Below are positions 1 to 8,306 of a stretch of DNA of 19,768 nucleotides, piece after piece. The position numbers and the translations under genes were made by a program. Source of the DNA: an uncultured Prevotellaceae bacterium (lineage in GTDB: Bacteria; Bacteroidota; Bacteroidia; Bacteroidales; Bacteroidaceae). Every line of letters begins with the position of its first letter. The first letter of the stretch is position 1. The notes beneath the pieces are model-generated. The model was not told where the DNA came from. It searched no databases and saw only the letters and a program-made list of their open reading frames with translations. The stretch lies in NCBI GenBank assembly GCA_900315105.1, contig OMXX01000069.1, forward strand, positions 1 to 19,768, given 5' to 3'.

Positions 1-383
1 TCGCAATCTTTCATCTGAAGAATGGTAAAGACAAGGAGTTCGTTCGCGAGCAAATCCTTGATAGATACTATCCGGACTGGTCAAATAAGAAGTATGCAGA
101 TTTCCATGACTCGTATGCATTCAACTCCACTTGTGCAGGTACTGTAGGCCCTGCTATCATCTGTTTCATAGAATCCAAAGATTATGTTGATTGTATCAAA
201 CTCGCCATTTCCCTTGGGGGCGATGCCGACACCCTCGCTGCTATTGCAGGTCCAATGGCCTATGCCTTTTATAAAAAGATGCCAGATGCCCTTGTTTACC
301 AAGCGTTGAAGAAATTACCTGATTGGATGGTTGACGTAAGTGAAAGATTTGACGACATCGTAAATAAAGTGGCAACATTATGA
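1..383 (+). CDS. ADP-ribosylglycohydrolase family protein, C-terminal part (5' end outside window)
   Basis: This is the C-terminal ~126 residues of a DraG/ARH-type ADP-ribosylglycohydrolase, read in the frame that begins at base 3 and ends with TGA at 381-383. The hallmark second metal-binding motif is present as LAISLGGDADTLAAIAG, about 55 residues before the end, where family members place it. The family hydrolyses ADP-ribose from proteins, nucleic acids or small molecules with two Mg2+ ions. The first metal motif (TDD) lies outside the window, so activity cannot be judged. The stop overlaps the start of the next gene (ATGA, 380-383), which suggests translational coupling with the first kinase. 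It is one of three members of this family in the window; the others are near 14.0 and 15.8 kb. Confidence 0.9.
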   Translation, partial: AIFHLKNGKDKEFVREQILDRYYPDWSNKKYADFHDSYAFNSTCAGTVGPAIICFIESKDYVDCIKLAISLGGDADTLAAIAGPMAYAFYKKMPDALVYQALKKLPDWMVDVSERFDDIVNKVATL

Positions 384-2305
384 ACTATCCATTGATTTCA
401 GAATACATTGAGGCTATTAAGTCGGCTGAAGATAACTTTGAGGAATTGAGTTATCTACGTCCAGTTTTAGGTGCTGACGGACTCCCAGTTATGACTGGTG
501 GAAACTTCGCAGAGGTATTCAAGATGAAAGATGTGAAGACTGGAAAGTTCTATGCTGTTAAATGCTTTACTAAAGAGCAGAAAGGTCGTGCGGAGGCTTA
601 TAGACAGATTTCTGAAGAATTAAAGAATGTTTCTTCACCGTATCTTACAACTGTTCAATATCTGGAAAAAGAATTGTTTGTAGATACAGACCAGACAAGG
701 GAGATGGAGTTTCCAGTACTGTTGATGGATTGGGTTGATGGCAAGACGCTGGATAAATACCTTCGTGAGAATCTTGGTAATCAGTATGCTCTCGAAATGT
801 TGGCCTACCGTTTCAGCCAGTTGGCCCAGTGGCTTCTGCCACAGCCTTTTGCACATGGTGATTTAAAACCAGACAATATTATTGTCCGTGAAGACGGAAC
901 TCTTGTATTGGTTGACTATGATGGCATGTTTGTTCCTGATATGAGAGGGCAAATGGCGCGTGAACTTGGTTCTCCAGATTTTCGGCATCCTCTTAGGAAT
1001 GAGAATGAATTTGATCAAGGCATTGATGATTTTCCTGTCATGTCTATTCTAATCTCGCTTATTGGAATTTCAAAATCTCCAGATCTTTTGTCTAAATATG
1101 GTGCTCCTGATAGACTTTTGTTTTCTAAAACAGATTACGCTAATATCGACCAACAGAATATCATAAAAGATTTGCTCTTAATCGATGATGAAACTCTAAG
1201 AACACTTACATGCATTTTTGTGTCTCTATGCCATCAAAGATTCCCGATTGCAATACCATCCCTTGAGAAGCCATTTAAAATAGGAGAAGTCGAAGGCTAT
1301 CTTATACCTGGAGCAGAATTATTAAGTAAGTTTTCTATTCAGAAGTCCCAATCTCCCCTATCTATAGATAAAGTATTAGAAGGAATAGTACAATTAAACG
1401 ACTTAATGACGGTAAATGGTATTGACTATGTACTGACTGGTTCTTTAGGGCTTTACATGCATGGTTTGGTTCCGTTTTCTTATATTCCGCATGATATTGA
1501 TATTATCATTTCAAATAATAAAAACAAACATCCATTTTTGACAAATCAGATGATTCTAGATTTGTTTTGTCAATATAGTGGCGGTGACAGACCTGAATAT
1601 GCATATTATGATGCATCAGATATGTTTATATTTTACCTGGGCAGGAATAAATTAGAAATCAATGCATTCGTTGACGTTAACAAGGTTTTCGAAAGAAAGG
1701 ACTATTGTAAAATGAATATTATGGGGCGTGATATAAAGGTAAATAAAGCCCTTTCCATTTTTAGAGAAAAGTATAAATTGCATCGTCAGAAAGATTTGCA
1801 ATTTAACAATGACATACAACTAATGCTTGATTATTATTTGGTGAACAAAAAAGCCTTAGATTTTGAGAAGTTCTATAACAAAATGATATTAACAGATAAG
1901 ATAAGGGATTTCTTAATAGGTATTAATTGGAATATAGTCCAATCAGAGTCAAAACTCCTTTCCGAATTGTTCAATGAAGAGATTAAGAGAATTTGGCTTC
2001 CAGAGAGTCTTAGGGATAAGTGTATTATCCAATTTACTTCATGGAATAATACAATAGGTAATCTTGATGGAATAATATTTGGTATAAAAGATAGGTTTAC
2101 CAAAATTACCAGAATTGATTGGAATAACCAAATTGAGGGATGGTTAAAACGCGATGTGAGTGATATGGTCGATTTGTTGTACTACATTTTATCAGAAATG
2201 GGTATAGTTGATCTTTTTGCAGCACATGTTGACGAACTTATTTACGCTATAAATGAGCTTGAGAAGCCTGTTGTTTATTATAATGAAGATGATTTACCTT
2301 TTTAA
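380..2305 (+). CDS. TerY-P-type Ser/Thr protein kinase fused to a nucleotidyltransferase-fold domain
   Basis: This 641-residue protein has two recognisable parts. Residues ~35-225 are a eukaryotic-like kinase domain with a glycine loop (GGNFAEVF, 40-47), the ATP lysine in AVKC (K61), a catalytic loop HGDLKPDN (159-166, HGD instead of HRD) and the magnesium loop VDYDG (178-182, in place of DFG). All catalytic residues appear intact. Residues ~330-490 look like a polymerase-beta-type nucleotidyltransferase: TGS at 353-355, HDIDI at 371-375, and a possible third carboxylate, E426, in KLEINAF. The last ~150 residues are not recognised. It shares its first 30 residues almost exactly with the kinases at 2315 and 4791. 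The start overlaps the preceding stop by ATGA. The kinase call is secure. The nucleotidyltransferase call rests on motif spacing. Whether it nucleotidylates a target is unknown. Confidence 0.88.
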   Translation: MNYPLISEYIEAIKSAEDNFEELSYLRPVLGADGLPVMTGGNFAEVFKMKDVKTGKFYAVKCFTKEQKGRAEAYRQISEELKNVSSPYLTTVQYLEKELFVDTDQTREMEFPVLLMDWVDGKTLDKYLRENLGNQYALEMLAYRFSQLAQWLLPQPFAHGDLKPDNIIVREDGTLVLVDYDGMFVPDMRGQMARELGSPDFRHPLRNENEFDQGIDDFPVMSILISLIGISKSPDLLSKYGAPDRLLFSKTDYANIDQQNIIKDLLLIDDETLRTLTCIFVSLCHQRFPIAIPSLEKPFKIGEVEGYLIPGAELLSKFSIQKSQSPLSIDKVLEGIVQLNDLMTVNGIDYVLTGSLGLYMHGLVPFSYIPHDIDIIISNNKNKHPFLTNQMILDLFCQYSGGDRPEYAYYDASDMFIFYLGRNKLEINAFVDVNKVFERKDYCKMNIMGRDIKVNKALSIFREKYKLHRQKDLQFNNDIQLMLDYYLVNKKALDFEKFYNKMILTDKIRDFLIGINWNIVQSESKLLSELFNEEIKRIWLPESLRDKCIIQFTSWNNTIGNLDGIIFGIKDRFTKITRIDWNNQIEGWLKRDVSDMVDLLYYILSEMGIVDLFAAHVDELIYAINELEKPVVYYNEDDLPF

Positions 2306-2314
2306 AATAGTAAT

Positions 2315-4501
2315 ATGAACTATCCGCTTATATCAGAATATATAGAAGCCATCAAATCGGCAGAGGATAACTTTGAAGAACTAAGTTATCTAAGGCCAGT
2401 ATTGGATGATGATGGCTTGCCAATAATGACGAGTGGCAATTTTGCTGTGGTCTTTAAGATGAAGGATGAGACAATGGGGAAGTTGTATGCTTTGAAGTGT
2501 TTTACCAAGGAACAGCAAGGACGTGAAGAGGCATATCTTCAGATTGCAGAGGAATTGAAGAATGTGGACTCGCCCTATCTCGTTTCGCTTCGTTATTTGG
2601 AGAAGGAGTTGTTTGTGGATACGGAGCAGACTGATGAGACAGAATTCCCGGTGCTGCTGATGGACTGGGTGGAAGGAAAGACGCTGGATAAGTACCTTCG
2701 TGAGAACCTTGATAACAAATATGCACTTGAGATGTTGGCCTATCGTTTCAGCCAACTGGCTCAGTGGCTCATTCCCCAGCCCTTTGCTCATGGCGATCTA
2801 AAACCTGACAATATCCTTGTCCGAGAAGATGGTGCTCTCGTCCTTGTTGACTATGACGGAATGTATGTTCCAACTATGAAGGGCCAAAAAGCGAGAGAAC
2901 TTGGTTCTCCAGATTTTCGTCATCCTCTGAGGACCGAGAATGATTTTGATGAGCATATTGATGATTTTCCACTTGTTTCAATTCTCCTTTCCCTTAAACT
3001 GTTGTCTATAGACTCCAAATTGTGGGCACCATGCAGGGATTCTACTCATTTAGTGTTTTCTGATATTGACTATCGTGATATAAGTGCCTGCGAGACGTTA
3101 AAAAACATCTTTCCCTCTAAAGACAATGATCTGAACTTGTTATTAACGATGTTCACATATGTTCTCGAACAAAAGAACTTTATACATATGTTTGGCCGTC
3201 CTTTCGATTTCCTATTACTTCATGAGCCAGAAATGCCAGATGAGGAAGCGGATGCGTATATTGCAGCATATGAAGATGAACTTCTTAGCCACAAAGTTGT
3301 GCAATCCTGGTCGTATATAGAATTTGCCAAGAAGTGTACGGATATGGAATTTAATTATGCATACTATCCGGCAAAAAGAGATATGGAGAATGCGTGCTAC
3401 TTTAAAAGGAATGATGGAAAAGACATAGTAGTATTTAATTTGCATAAACTTACTGAAAAGCAATTATATTCGAGTATAGATATGCTTCGAGTATCTTTGA
3501 TGAATACCGGTTATTATATATTGACATTTGACTTAAGTCAAGTTATAAAAAAAGAGATAGCTAATGGCATAAAAGATGAATTTGGAGTTACATATAGCAA
3601 AGATGGCAGGAAACTATTAAAGGCTTCGCCAGACATTATTTGCTACAAAATAAAAGAAGGAACGAAGATAATATGTGATAGTTCTTTTCGTGAATGCAAA
3701 CTATTACACAAGTTAGATATGCCAAACTCTGTAGAGTATATAGGCAAGAGAGCCTTTTGGGATTGTTTTAAATTGAATTCTGTAATTCTCTCAGATAATT
3801 TAAAAATAATTGAGGATAATGCATTTTATCAATGTATGCAGCTGAAGGAAATAATTATTCCAGAGAGCACAACTAACATAGGCTCTGGTGCTTTCCTAAA
3901 ATGTTATTCGTTACAGAGAATAAAATTATCTAAGAATTTAAGTGCAATAAATGATAATCTATTTACGCATTGTACTAGCCTAAATGAGATTATAATACCA
4001 GATAATATCACTAAAATTGCAGATTATGCTTTTTCTAATTGTAAATCTCTCCAAACTATATCAATTCCAGATTCTGTTTTGTTTATAGGAGAGGGCGCAT
4101 TTAGTCTATGCGAATCATTACGAGAAATACGACTTCCTAAATCTTTAGAAACGTTAGGTCTTAATATATTTTTTAATTGCAATCATAATATAAACGTTAT
4201 CTCTTATTCCCCCAAATTTAAATTTATTGATCATGTTTTGTACGATATCTATAATCATGAACTACTCTCATTTTTAAATGACAGTAAGGTATATGCGATA
4301 CCCAATTTTGTGACGAAGATAAATGAAGAAGCATTCGATCAACAATGTAATTTAAAGAGTATAACAATTGGCGACTCGGTGACAAGTATTGGGAAAATTT
4401 ATTTTTATTCCGACATTAAGAGTGTATTAATTCCCTTAGGGAAACGCAGAAAATTTGAAGTTCTACTTCCAAATTACAAAGAAATGTTAGTTGAGATTTA
4501 A
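2315..4501 (+). CDS. TerY-P-type Ser/Thr protein kinase with C-terminal BspA-like leucine-rich repeats
   Basis: This 728-residue protein opens with the same kinase module as its neighbours: SGNFAVVF (40-47), ALKC with K61, HGDLKPDN (159-166), VDYDG (178-182). All catalytic positions are intact. Residues ~225-430 form a linker of unknown fold. From ~425 a short lead-in (TYSKDGRKLLKA) opens into about ten leucine-rich repeats of the BspA/LRR_5 type, with units such as IPDSVLFIGEGAFSLCESL, running to ~705. Such repeats are binding surfaces, so the likely design is a kinase whose C-terminus recognises a ligand or substrate. No signal peptide or membrane helix is seen, so it should be cytoplasmic, unlike secreted BspA proteins. 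It starts 9 bases after the preceding stop with no clear Shine-Dalgarno site. Confidence 0.88.
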   Translation: MNYPLISEYIEAIKSAEDNFEELSYLRPVLDDDGLPIMTSGNFAVVFKMKDETMGKLYALKCFTKEQQGREEAYLQIAEELKNVDSPYLVSLRYLEKELFVDTEQTDETEFPVLLMDWVEGKTLDKYLRENLDNKYALEMLAYRFSQLAQWLIPQPFAHGDLKPDNILVREDGALVLVDYDGMYVPTMKGQKARELGSPDFRHPLRTENDFDEHIDDFPLVSILLSLKLLSIDSKLWAPCRDSTHLVFSDIDYRDISACETLKNIFPSKDNDLNLLLTMFTYVLEQKNFIHMFGRPFDFLLLHEPEMPDEEADAYIAAYEDELLSHKVVQSWSYIEFAKKCTDMEFNYAYYPAKRDMENACYFKRNDGKDIVVFNLHKLTEKQLYSSIDMLRVSLMNTGYYILTFDLSQVIKKEIANGIKDEFGVTYSKDGRKLLKASPDIICYKIKEGTKIICDSSFRECKLLHKLDMPNSVEYIGKRAFWDCFKLNSVILSDNLKIIEDNAFYQCMQLKEIIIPESTTNIGSGAFLKCYSLQRIKLSKNLSAINDNLFTHCTSLNEIIIPDNITKIADYAFSNCKSLQTISIPDSVLFIGEGAFSLCESLREIRLPKSLETLGLNIFFNCNHNINVISYSPKFKFIDHVLYDIYNHELLSFLNDSKVYAIPNFVTKINEEAFDQQCNLKSITIGDSVTSIGKIYFYSDIKSVLIPLGKRRKFEVLLPNYKEMLVEI

Positions 4502-4517
4502 TTATCATTAGTAATAT

Positions 4518-4794
4518 ATGCAAGAAGATAAAGATTCAAATAAAATGAAATTTAATATCAATCTATTAAATTGCTTCGGAATAAGAAAGCTTGATAATTC
4601 TTTTGATTTGTCAAGAGGAAATTTTGTATTAATATATGCCCACAACGGTACAATGAAAACTTCATTGGCAAAAACTTTTTTGTGCGCAGAAGAGAATCAC
4701 AATGCAGCAGATGTTTGAACCAATTATAGATATGTCGTCTGAACATCTTAAGCGGTTGTATAAAGAAGTAAAATCATTAAACGGTACAGAATGA
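4518..4794 (+). pseudogene. Remnant of a P-loop (AAA/SMC-like) ATPase gene
   Basis: An ORF from ATG 4518 encodes 66 residues ending at 4718. It contains a clear N-terminal ATPase signature: a strand followed by YAHNGTMKTSLAKTF, a Walker A P-loop with M-K-T where G-K-T is usual, as seen in some AAA/SMC-like ATPases of restriction and defence systems. Such proteins are normally many hundreds of residues long, so this is a stump. A second short open stretch in another frame (from ATG 4711, MFEPIIDMSSEHL onwards) ends at TGA 4792-4794, overlapping the next kinase start (ATGA). The simplest reading is a large internal deletion that left the two ends of one gene, with the ATGA coupling preserved. 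That the second stretch is the true C-terminus is inference. The stump could instead be a short functional peptide, but nothing supports that. Confidence 0.6.
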
Positions 4795-6203
4795 ACTATC
4801 CATTAATATCAGAATACGTCGAGGCCATCAAGTCGGCAGAAGATAATTTTGAGGAACTAAATTATCTTAGGCCAGTATTGGGTGACGATGGACTACCCGT
4901 TATGACAAGTGGCAACTTTGCTGTAGTCTTTAAGATGAAAGACGAACAGAGTGGTAAACTATATGCTGTTAAGTGTTTTACTAAAGAACAAGAGGGAAGA
5001 GCTAAAAGCTATAAGCAAATAGCAGAAGAGTTGAATGGCATTTCTTCACCCTATCTTATACCAATAAAATATTTAGAGAACGAACTATTTGTTGACACAA
5101 CCAATTCCAATGAAAATGAATTTCCAATCTTATTGATGGATTGGGTTGAAGGAAAGCCTCTTGACAAATATTTGCGTCAAAATCTAAAAAAGAAAAAGAC
5201 TTTGGAAAAATTTCTTAGTAATTTCTATCAACTAGTGAAATGGCTTATTGCTCAGCCTTTTGCTCATGGCGATTTGAAACCTGATAATATCCTTGTGAAA
5301 AATGATGGAAATCTAGTTCTTGTTGATTATGACGGCATGTATGTACCAGCCATGAAGGGGCAGAAATCAAGAGAAGTGGGATCTCCTGATTTTTGTCATC
5401 CTCAACGAAATGAGAACAAATTTGATGAGCATATTGATGACTTCTCCATTCTTTCCATTTTATTGTCATTATGTGTATTCTTTATAAAACCAAGTTTTTT
5501 TAAAAAATATGGAGCAGAAGACAGACTGCTATTTTCCAAAAATGATTATATTGACATCGATAAGTCAGATGCTTTCAGGGATATTCCATCTGTTATAGAA
5601 ACATCTACCAATTATAAGTCATTATTTGTAAAAGCTTGTAAAGATTCAAATTTCTATTTGAATATAAAAACACTTACGCCTATAAGCAAGTTGTTTACAG
5701 CAATAACTCTCCAAGAAGAATCTAAAGAAAAACTTAAGAAAGGAACTGAAACGGGAACCGTTAATGATATTGAGGTGACATTTTGTGCAATAAGAACAGG
5801 GATTGATGATATTGCCAATGCTTACGATTACAGGCATTGGAACCACAGAACGAAAGTTCATACTGATTCAGATATCGCGGAATATCAAAGAAAAATTTTG
5901 GAGCAAAAGAAAAGAGAGAAAGCAACGAAATGGCAGGCAGCCTTATTGATAAATATAACTATCATATTGCTTGTCATATTCGATATTGTTAATAGTCGAG
6001 GAAGTGAGATTTTACCTGCAGTAGGATGGGGATTATGTCTTGGATTACCGACATGGTATTTTTGCTTTTTTGATTATATAAAACGTGATGGCTCATTTGG
6101 TAATTGTCTATTTGCATTTATACTACTTCCAATAACGTTTTATTATGGTATTTATAGTTGCATATGTATGTGCATTAATATGTTTAAAGAATGGAGGGCG
6201 TAG
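4791..6203 (+). CDS. TerY-P-type Ser/Thr protein kinase with C-terminal membrane domain
   Basis: The third paralogous kinase (470 residues) has SGNFAVVF (40-47), AVKC with K61, HGDLKPDN (159-166) and VDYDG (178-182), so it should be catalytically competent. Residues ~225-375 are a linker with a charged, probably helical stretch. The end carries about three hydrophobic segments (roughly 381-399, 407-427 and 437-464), predicting a membrane-anchored kinase with its N-terminal catalytic domain in the cytoplasm. This C-terminus resembles neither the nucleotidyltransferase of kinase 1 nor the repeats of kinase 2. The start ATG overlaps the TGA of the ATPase remnant. The next gene begins 3 bases after its stop. 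Confidence 0.87.
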   Translation: MNYPLISEYVEAIKSAEDNFEELNYLRPVLGDDGLPVMTSGNFAVVFKMKDEQSGKLYAVKCFTKEQEGRAKSYKQIAEELNGISSPYLIPIKYLENELFVDTTNSNENEFPILLMDWVEGKPLDKYLRQNLKKKKTLEKFLSNFYQLVKWLIAQPFAHGDLKPDNILVKNDGNLVLVDYDGMYVPAMKGQKSREVGSPDFCHPQRNENKFDEHIDDFSILSILLSLCVFFIKPSFFKKYGAEDRLLFSKNDYIDIDKSDAFRDIPSVIETSTNYKSLFVKACKDSNFYLNIKTLTPISKLFTAITLQEESKEKLKKGTETGTVNDIEVTFCAIRTGIDDIANAYDYRHWNHRTKVHTDSDIAEYQRKILEQKKREKATKWQAALLINITIILLVIFDIVNSRGSEILPAVGWGLCLGLPTWYFCFFDYIKRDGSFGNCLFAFILLPITFYYGIYSCICMCINMFKEWRA

Positions 6204-6206
6204 AAT

Positions 6207-6851
6207 ATGATTATAATTGAATCAAAAAGAAAGAAACTGCAAACGATATTAAAGAAATATCCAGGTGCGATACCTGCTGATGTCACAAGTGCTGCTACGG
6301 ATGGTCTGGTGAAACTGAGTCCATTCTATCCGCATGGTGGTATCCCTGTACCATTTAGCGAAGGTTTTACTGCAACTTGCGTAGAAGCCATCTGGCAGGG
6401 ACTAAAAGTGTTTGAGAGTTGCGATGTGGATATACAGATGTTCAAAAATGATACGATGAAGAATATCAAAAGGACTGTAAGACGTTTTGGAAAGCCTCTT
6501 GGCCATCGGAAAGGTGTTTACGGGACTGAACTTCTTGGGTACATTGAAGCAAGAAAACAGATATATATCCCTACATATAAATGGGTATTAGAAAACAAAG
6601 TTGCTAATATTATTGAGCGACTGAGAACTGCAAATAATGAAGGTAAGACTATCATACTTCTTGATTATGATACCAATGCGGATGTGGAGAATGCCAAGAA
6701 GCCTTTATCTCATGCATCCCTCATTAAAGCGTATGTTGAAGGGACATATCCATATGGGGAAAATATACCTGATGACCCCACAGAAACAGAATCTCCCTCA
6801 AAATCGAGAGAGAAAGGCAATATTCAGGAACTAGAGTTATTTAACGAATAA
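6207..6851 (+). CDS. DUF6939-like protein, possibly NADAR-related
   Basis: This is a soluble 214-residue protein with no membrane segment. The core (residues ~5-180) resembles what I recall of the family annotated DUF6939: a lead-in with KLSPFYPHGGIPVPF (36-50), then CVEAIWQGLKVFE (58-70), MKNIKRTVRRFGKPLGHRKG (84-103) and ILLDYDTN (150-157). The order FY...E..WQ.LK...(P/N)..(A/I)K..G is reminiscent of NADAR (YbiA-like) enzymes, which act on ADP-ribose-linked or riboflavin-pathway substrates. That relationship is my inference from pattern only. The last ~30 residues are a low-complexity, charged tail. A good Shine-Dalgarno match (GGAGGG, 6193-6198) lies 8 bases before the ATG and supports this start. 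It sits between the kinase block and the ADP-ribosyltransferase-vWA gene, a context consistent with ADP-ribose metabolism. Confidence 0.65.
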   Translation: MIIIESKRKKLQTILKKYPGAIPADVTSAATDGLVKLSPFYPHGGIPVPFSEGFTATCVEAIWQGLKVFESCDVDIQMFKNDTMKNIKRTVRRFGKPLGHRKGVYGTELLGYIEARKQIYIPTYKWVLENKVANIIERLRTANNEGKTIILLDYDTNADVENAKKPLSHASLIKAYVEGTYPYGENIPDDPTETESPSKSREKGNIQELELFNE

Positions 6852-6863
6852 AGAATTATAAAT

Positions 6864-8306
6864 ATGGAGAAAAAGAGTAATTGGAAAGAATTCAAGGCTG
6901 TGCTTGATGAGCACAAAATAACGAAGTTGTATCACTTCACCGACAGAGACAATTTGGAGTCGATTATCAAGAACGGCGGTCTTTATTCATGGGGTGATTG
7001 TGAAGACAAGGGGATAACAATAGCTAAACCCGGAGGTGGACTTTTGTCCCGTGATCTTGACAGGAGAGACCATCTTCAACATTATGTGAGAGTAAGTTTT
7101 ACGACTCAGCACCCGATGATGTTTGTTGCTATGCAAGACGGAAGACTATCTAATCCTGTGATTCTTGAAATAGATCCAGAGGTCGTTTATTGGAATGAAA
7201 GTAAATATGCCAATGTCAACGCCACTAGAAGCGGGGCACACAAAGGCAGCACTATAGATGACTTCAAAAGTATCCATTTTCAATCGATAAAGGCTCGAAA
7301 ACACTTTGATTTACCGGAAGAAGAACAACCATACTTCCAGGCAGAGGTGTTGGTTAAGAACTTTATTCCGATTGAGTATATCAGAAACATCGGCAATTTT
7401 GGTATACCTGTTCCTTCAAAACCAAAAACTCTCCAAATCAAGAATCCATATACTGCCCAAATTACACGAAACACTCCTACTGCATTCATTTTCTTGGTAG
7501 ATCAATCTGTTTCTATGAAACGAATTACCACCTTAAACGGAGAGCAAATGTCCTTGGCAGAAGCGGTGGCCAGAATTGTAAATAACCAGATTAACGAACT
7601 TGTATACCGCTGCATTAAGACAACAGAGGTAAGACATTATTACGACATTGCTATAATTGGATACGGCCATGAAGTTTATTGTGGATGGAACGGAACTCTT
7701 GCAGGACGCGATTTCGTATCTCCAGAAGAATTGAAAAACAATCCATATAAGAAAATCATTGTGAAAGAAGAGAAACGTACAAGAAAAGGAACGATGATTA
7801 AGGAGATTGAGAAAGTACAATGGCTAAGTGCACGATGTGATGGGCATTGGACACATGTACATCAAGCCTTTGATAAAGCAAAGACTCTGCTGGATCAATG
7901 GATGCAAGATCATCATGAGAAGGACTGCTATCCTCCAACTATTATCAATATAACAGACGGTCAGTTTAATCATGCTACAAGAGAACAAATCGTGCAGCAA
8001 GCAAATGAATTAAAGGCTATGTTCACTAATGACGGAAACGTTCTGCTATGGAATATTCATATAACTCCCAATAATATGGAGCAGGTATTGTTGCCTATCG
8101 GGAAAGAAGAACTGAAGGGAGACAAGTATTCTGAGCTGCTTTACGATATGTCAAGTCTATTGCCGACTCGCTATAATCAGGCTATTTCTGATATCCGTGG
8201 TGATGCTGTCGATACAAGACATGTGGCAATGGCTACAAATACGGATATGTCTACTTTGATTCAGTTAATGGATATTGGTACACCTACAAATATTAGTCAG
8301 AAATAA
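6864..8306 (+). CDS. DarT-like ADP-ribosyltransferase fused to a von Willebrand A (TerY-like) domain
   Basis: This 480-residue protein has two domains. Residues ~15-180 resemble the DarT/DUF4433 ADP-ribosyltransferase fold: LYHFTDRDNLESIIKNGGL (22-40, H24 as the NAD-contact histidine), arginines 63-68 in LLSRDLDRR, VSFTTQHPMMF (77-87), and FQAEVLVKNFIP (158-169) with E161 where DarT has its catalytic glutamate. DarT enzymes use NAD+ to ADP-ribosylate thymidine in single-stranded DNA. Whether this one modifies DNA, protein or something else cannot be told. Residues ~205-420 are a vWA domain with a complete metal site: DQSVS (213-217), T330 in HWTHV and D365 in ITDGQ. This places it in the vWA (TerY-like) position of a TerY-P triad, with the PP2C gene starting on the last base of its stop codon (TAATG). 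Confidence 0.82.
   Translation: MEKKSNWKEFKAVLDEHKITKLYHFTDRDNLESIIKNGGLYSWGDCEDKGITIAKPGGGLLSRDLDRRDHLQHYVRVSFTTQHPMMFVAMQDGRLSNPVILEIDPEVVYWNESKYANVNATRSGAHKGSTIDDFKSIHFQSIKARKHFDLPEEEQPYFQAEVLVKNFIPIEYIRNIGNFGIPVPSKPKTLQIKNPYTAQITRNTPTAFIFLVDQSVSMKRITTLNGEQMSLAEAVARIVNNQINELVYRCIKTTEVRHYYDIAIIGYGHEVYCGWNGTLAGRDFVSPEELKNNPYKKIIVKEEKRTRKGTMIKEIEKVQWLSARCDGHWTHVHQAFDKAKTLLDQWMQDHHEKDCYPPTIINITDGQFNHATREQIVQQANELKAMFTNDGNVLLWNIHITPNNMEQVLLPIGKEELKGDKYSELLYDMSSLLPTRYNQAISDIRGDAVDTRHVAMATNTDMSTLIQLMDIGTPTNISQK

Noticed and set aside
2390..2791. Long - strand ORF of 133 codons opposite kinase 2
   Set aside because: It is a shadow of the kinase coding strand in a strongly conserved region; no recognisable domain and the same shadow recurs opposite kinase 1.
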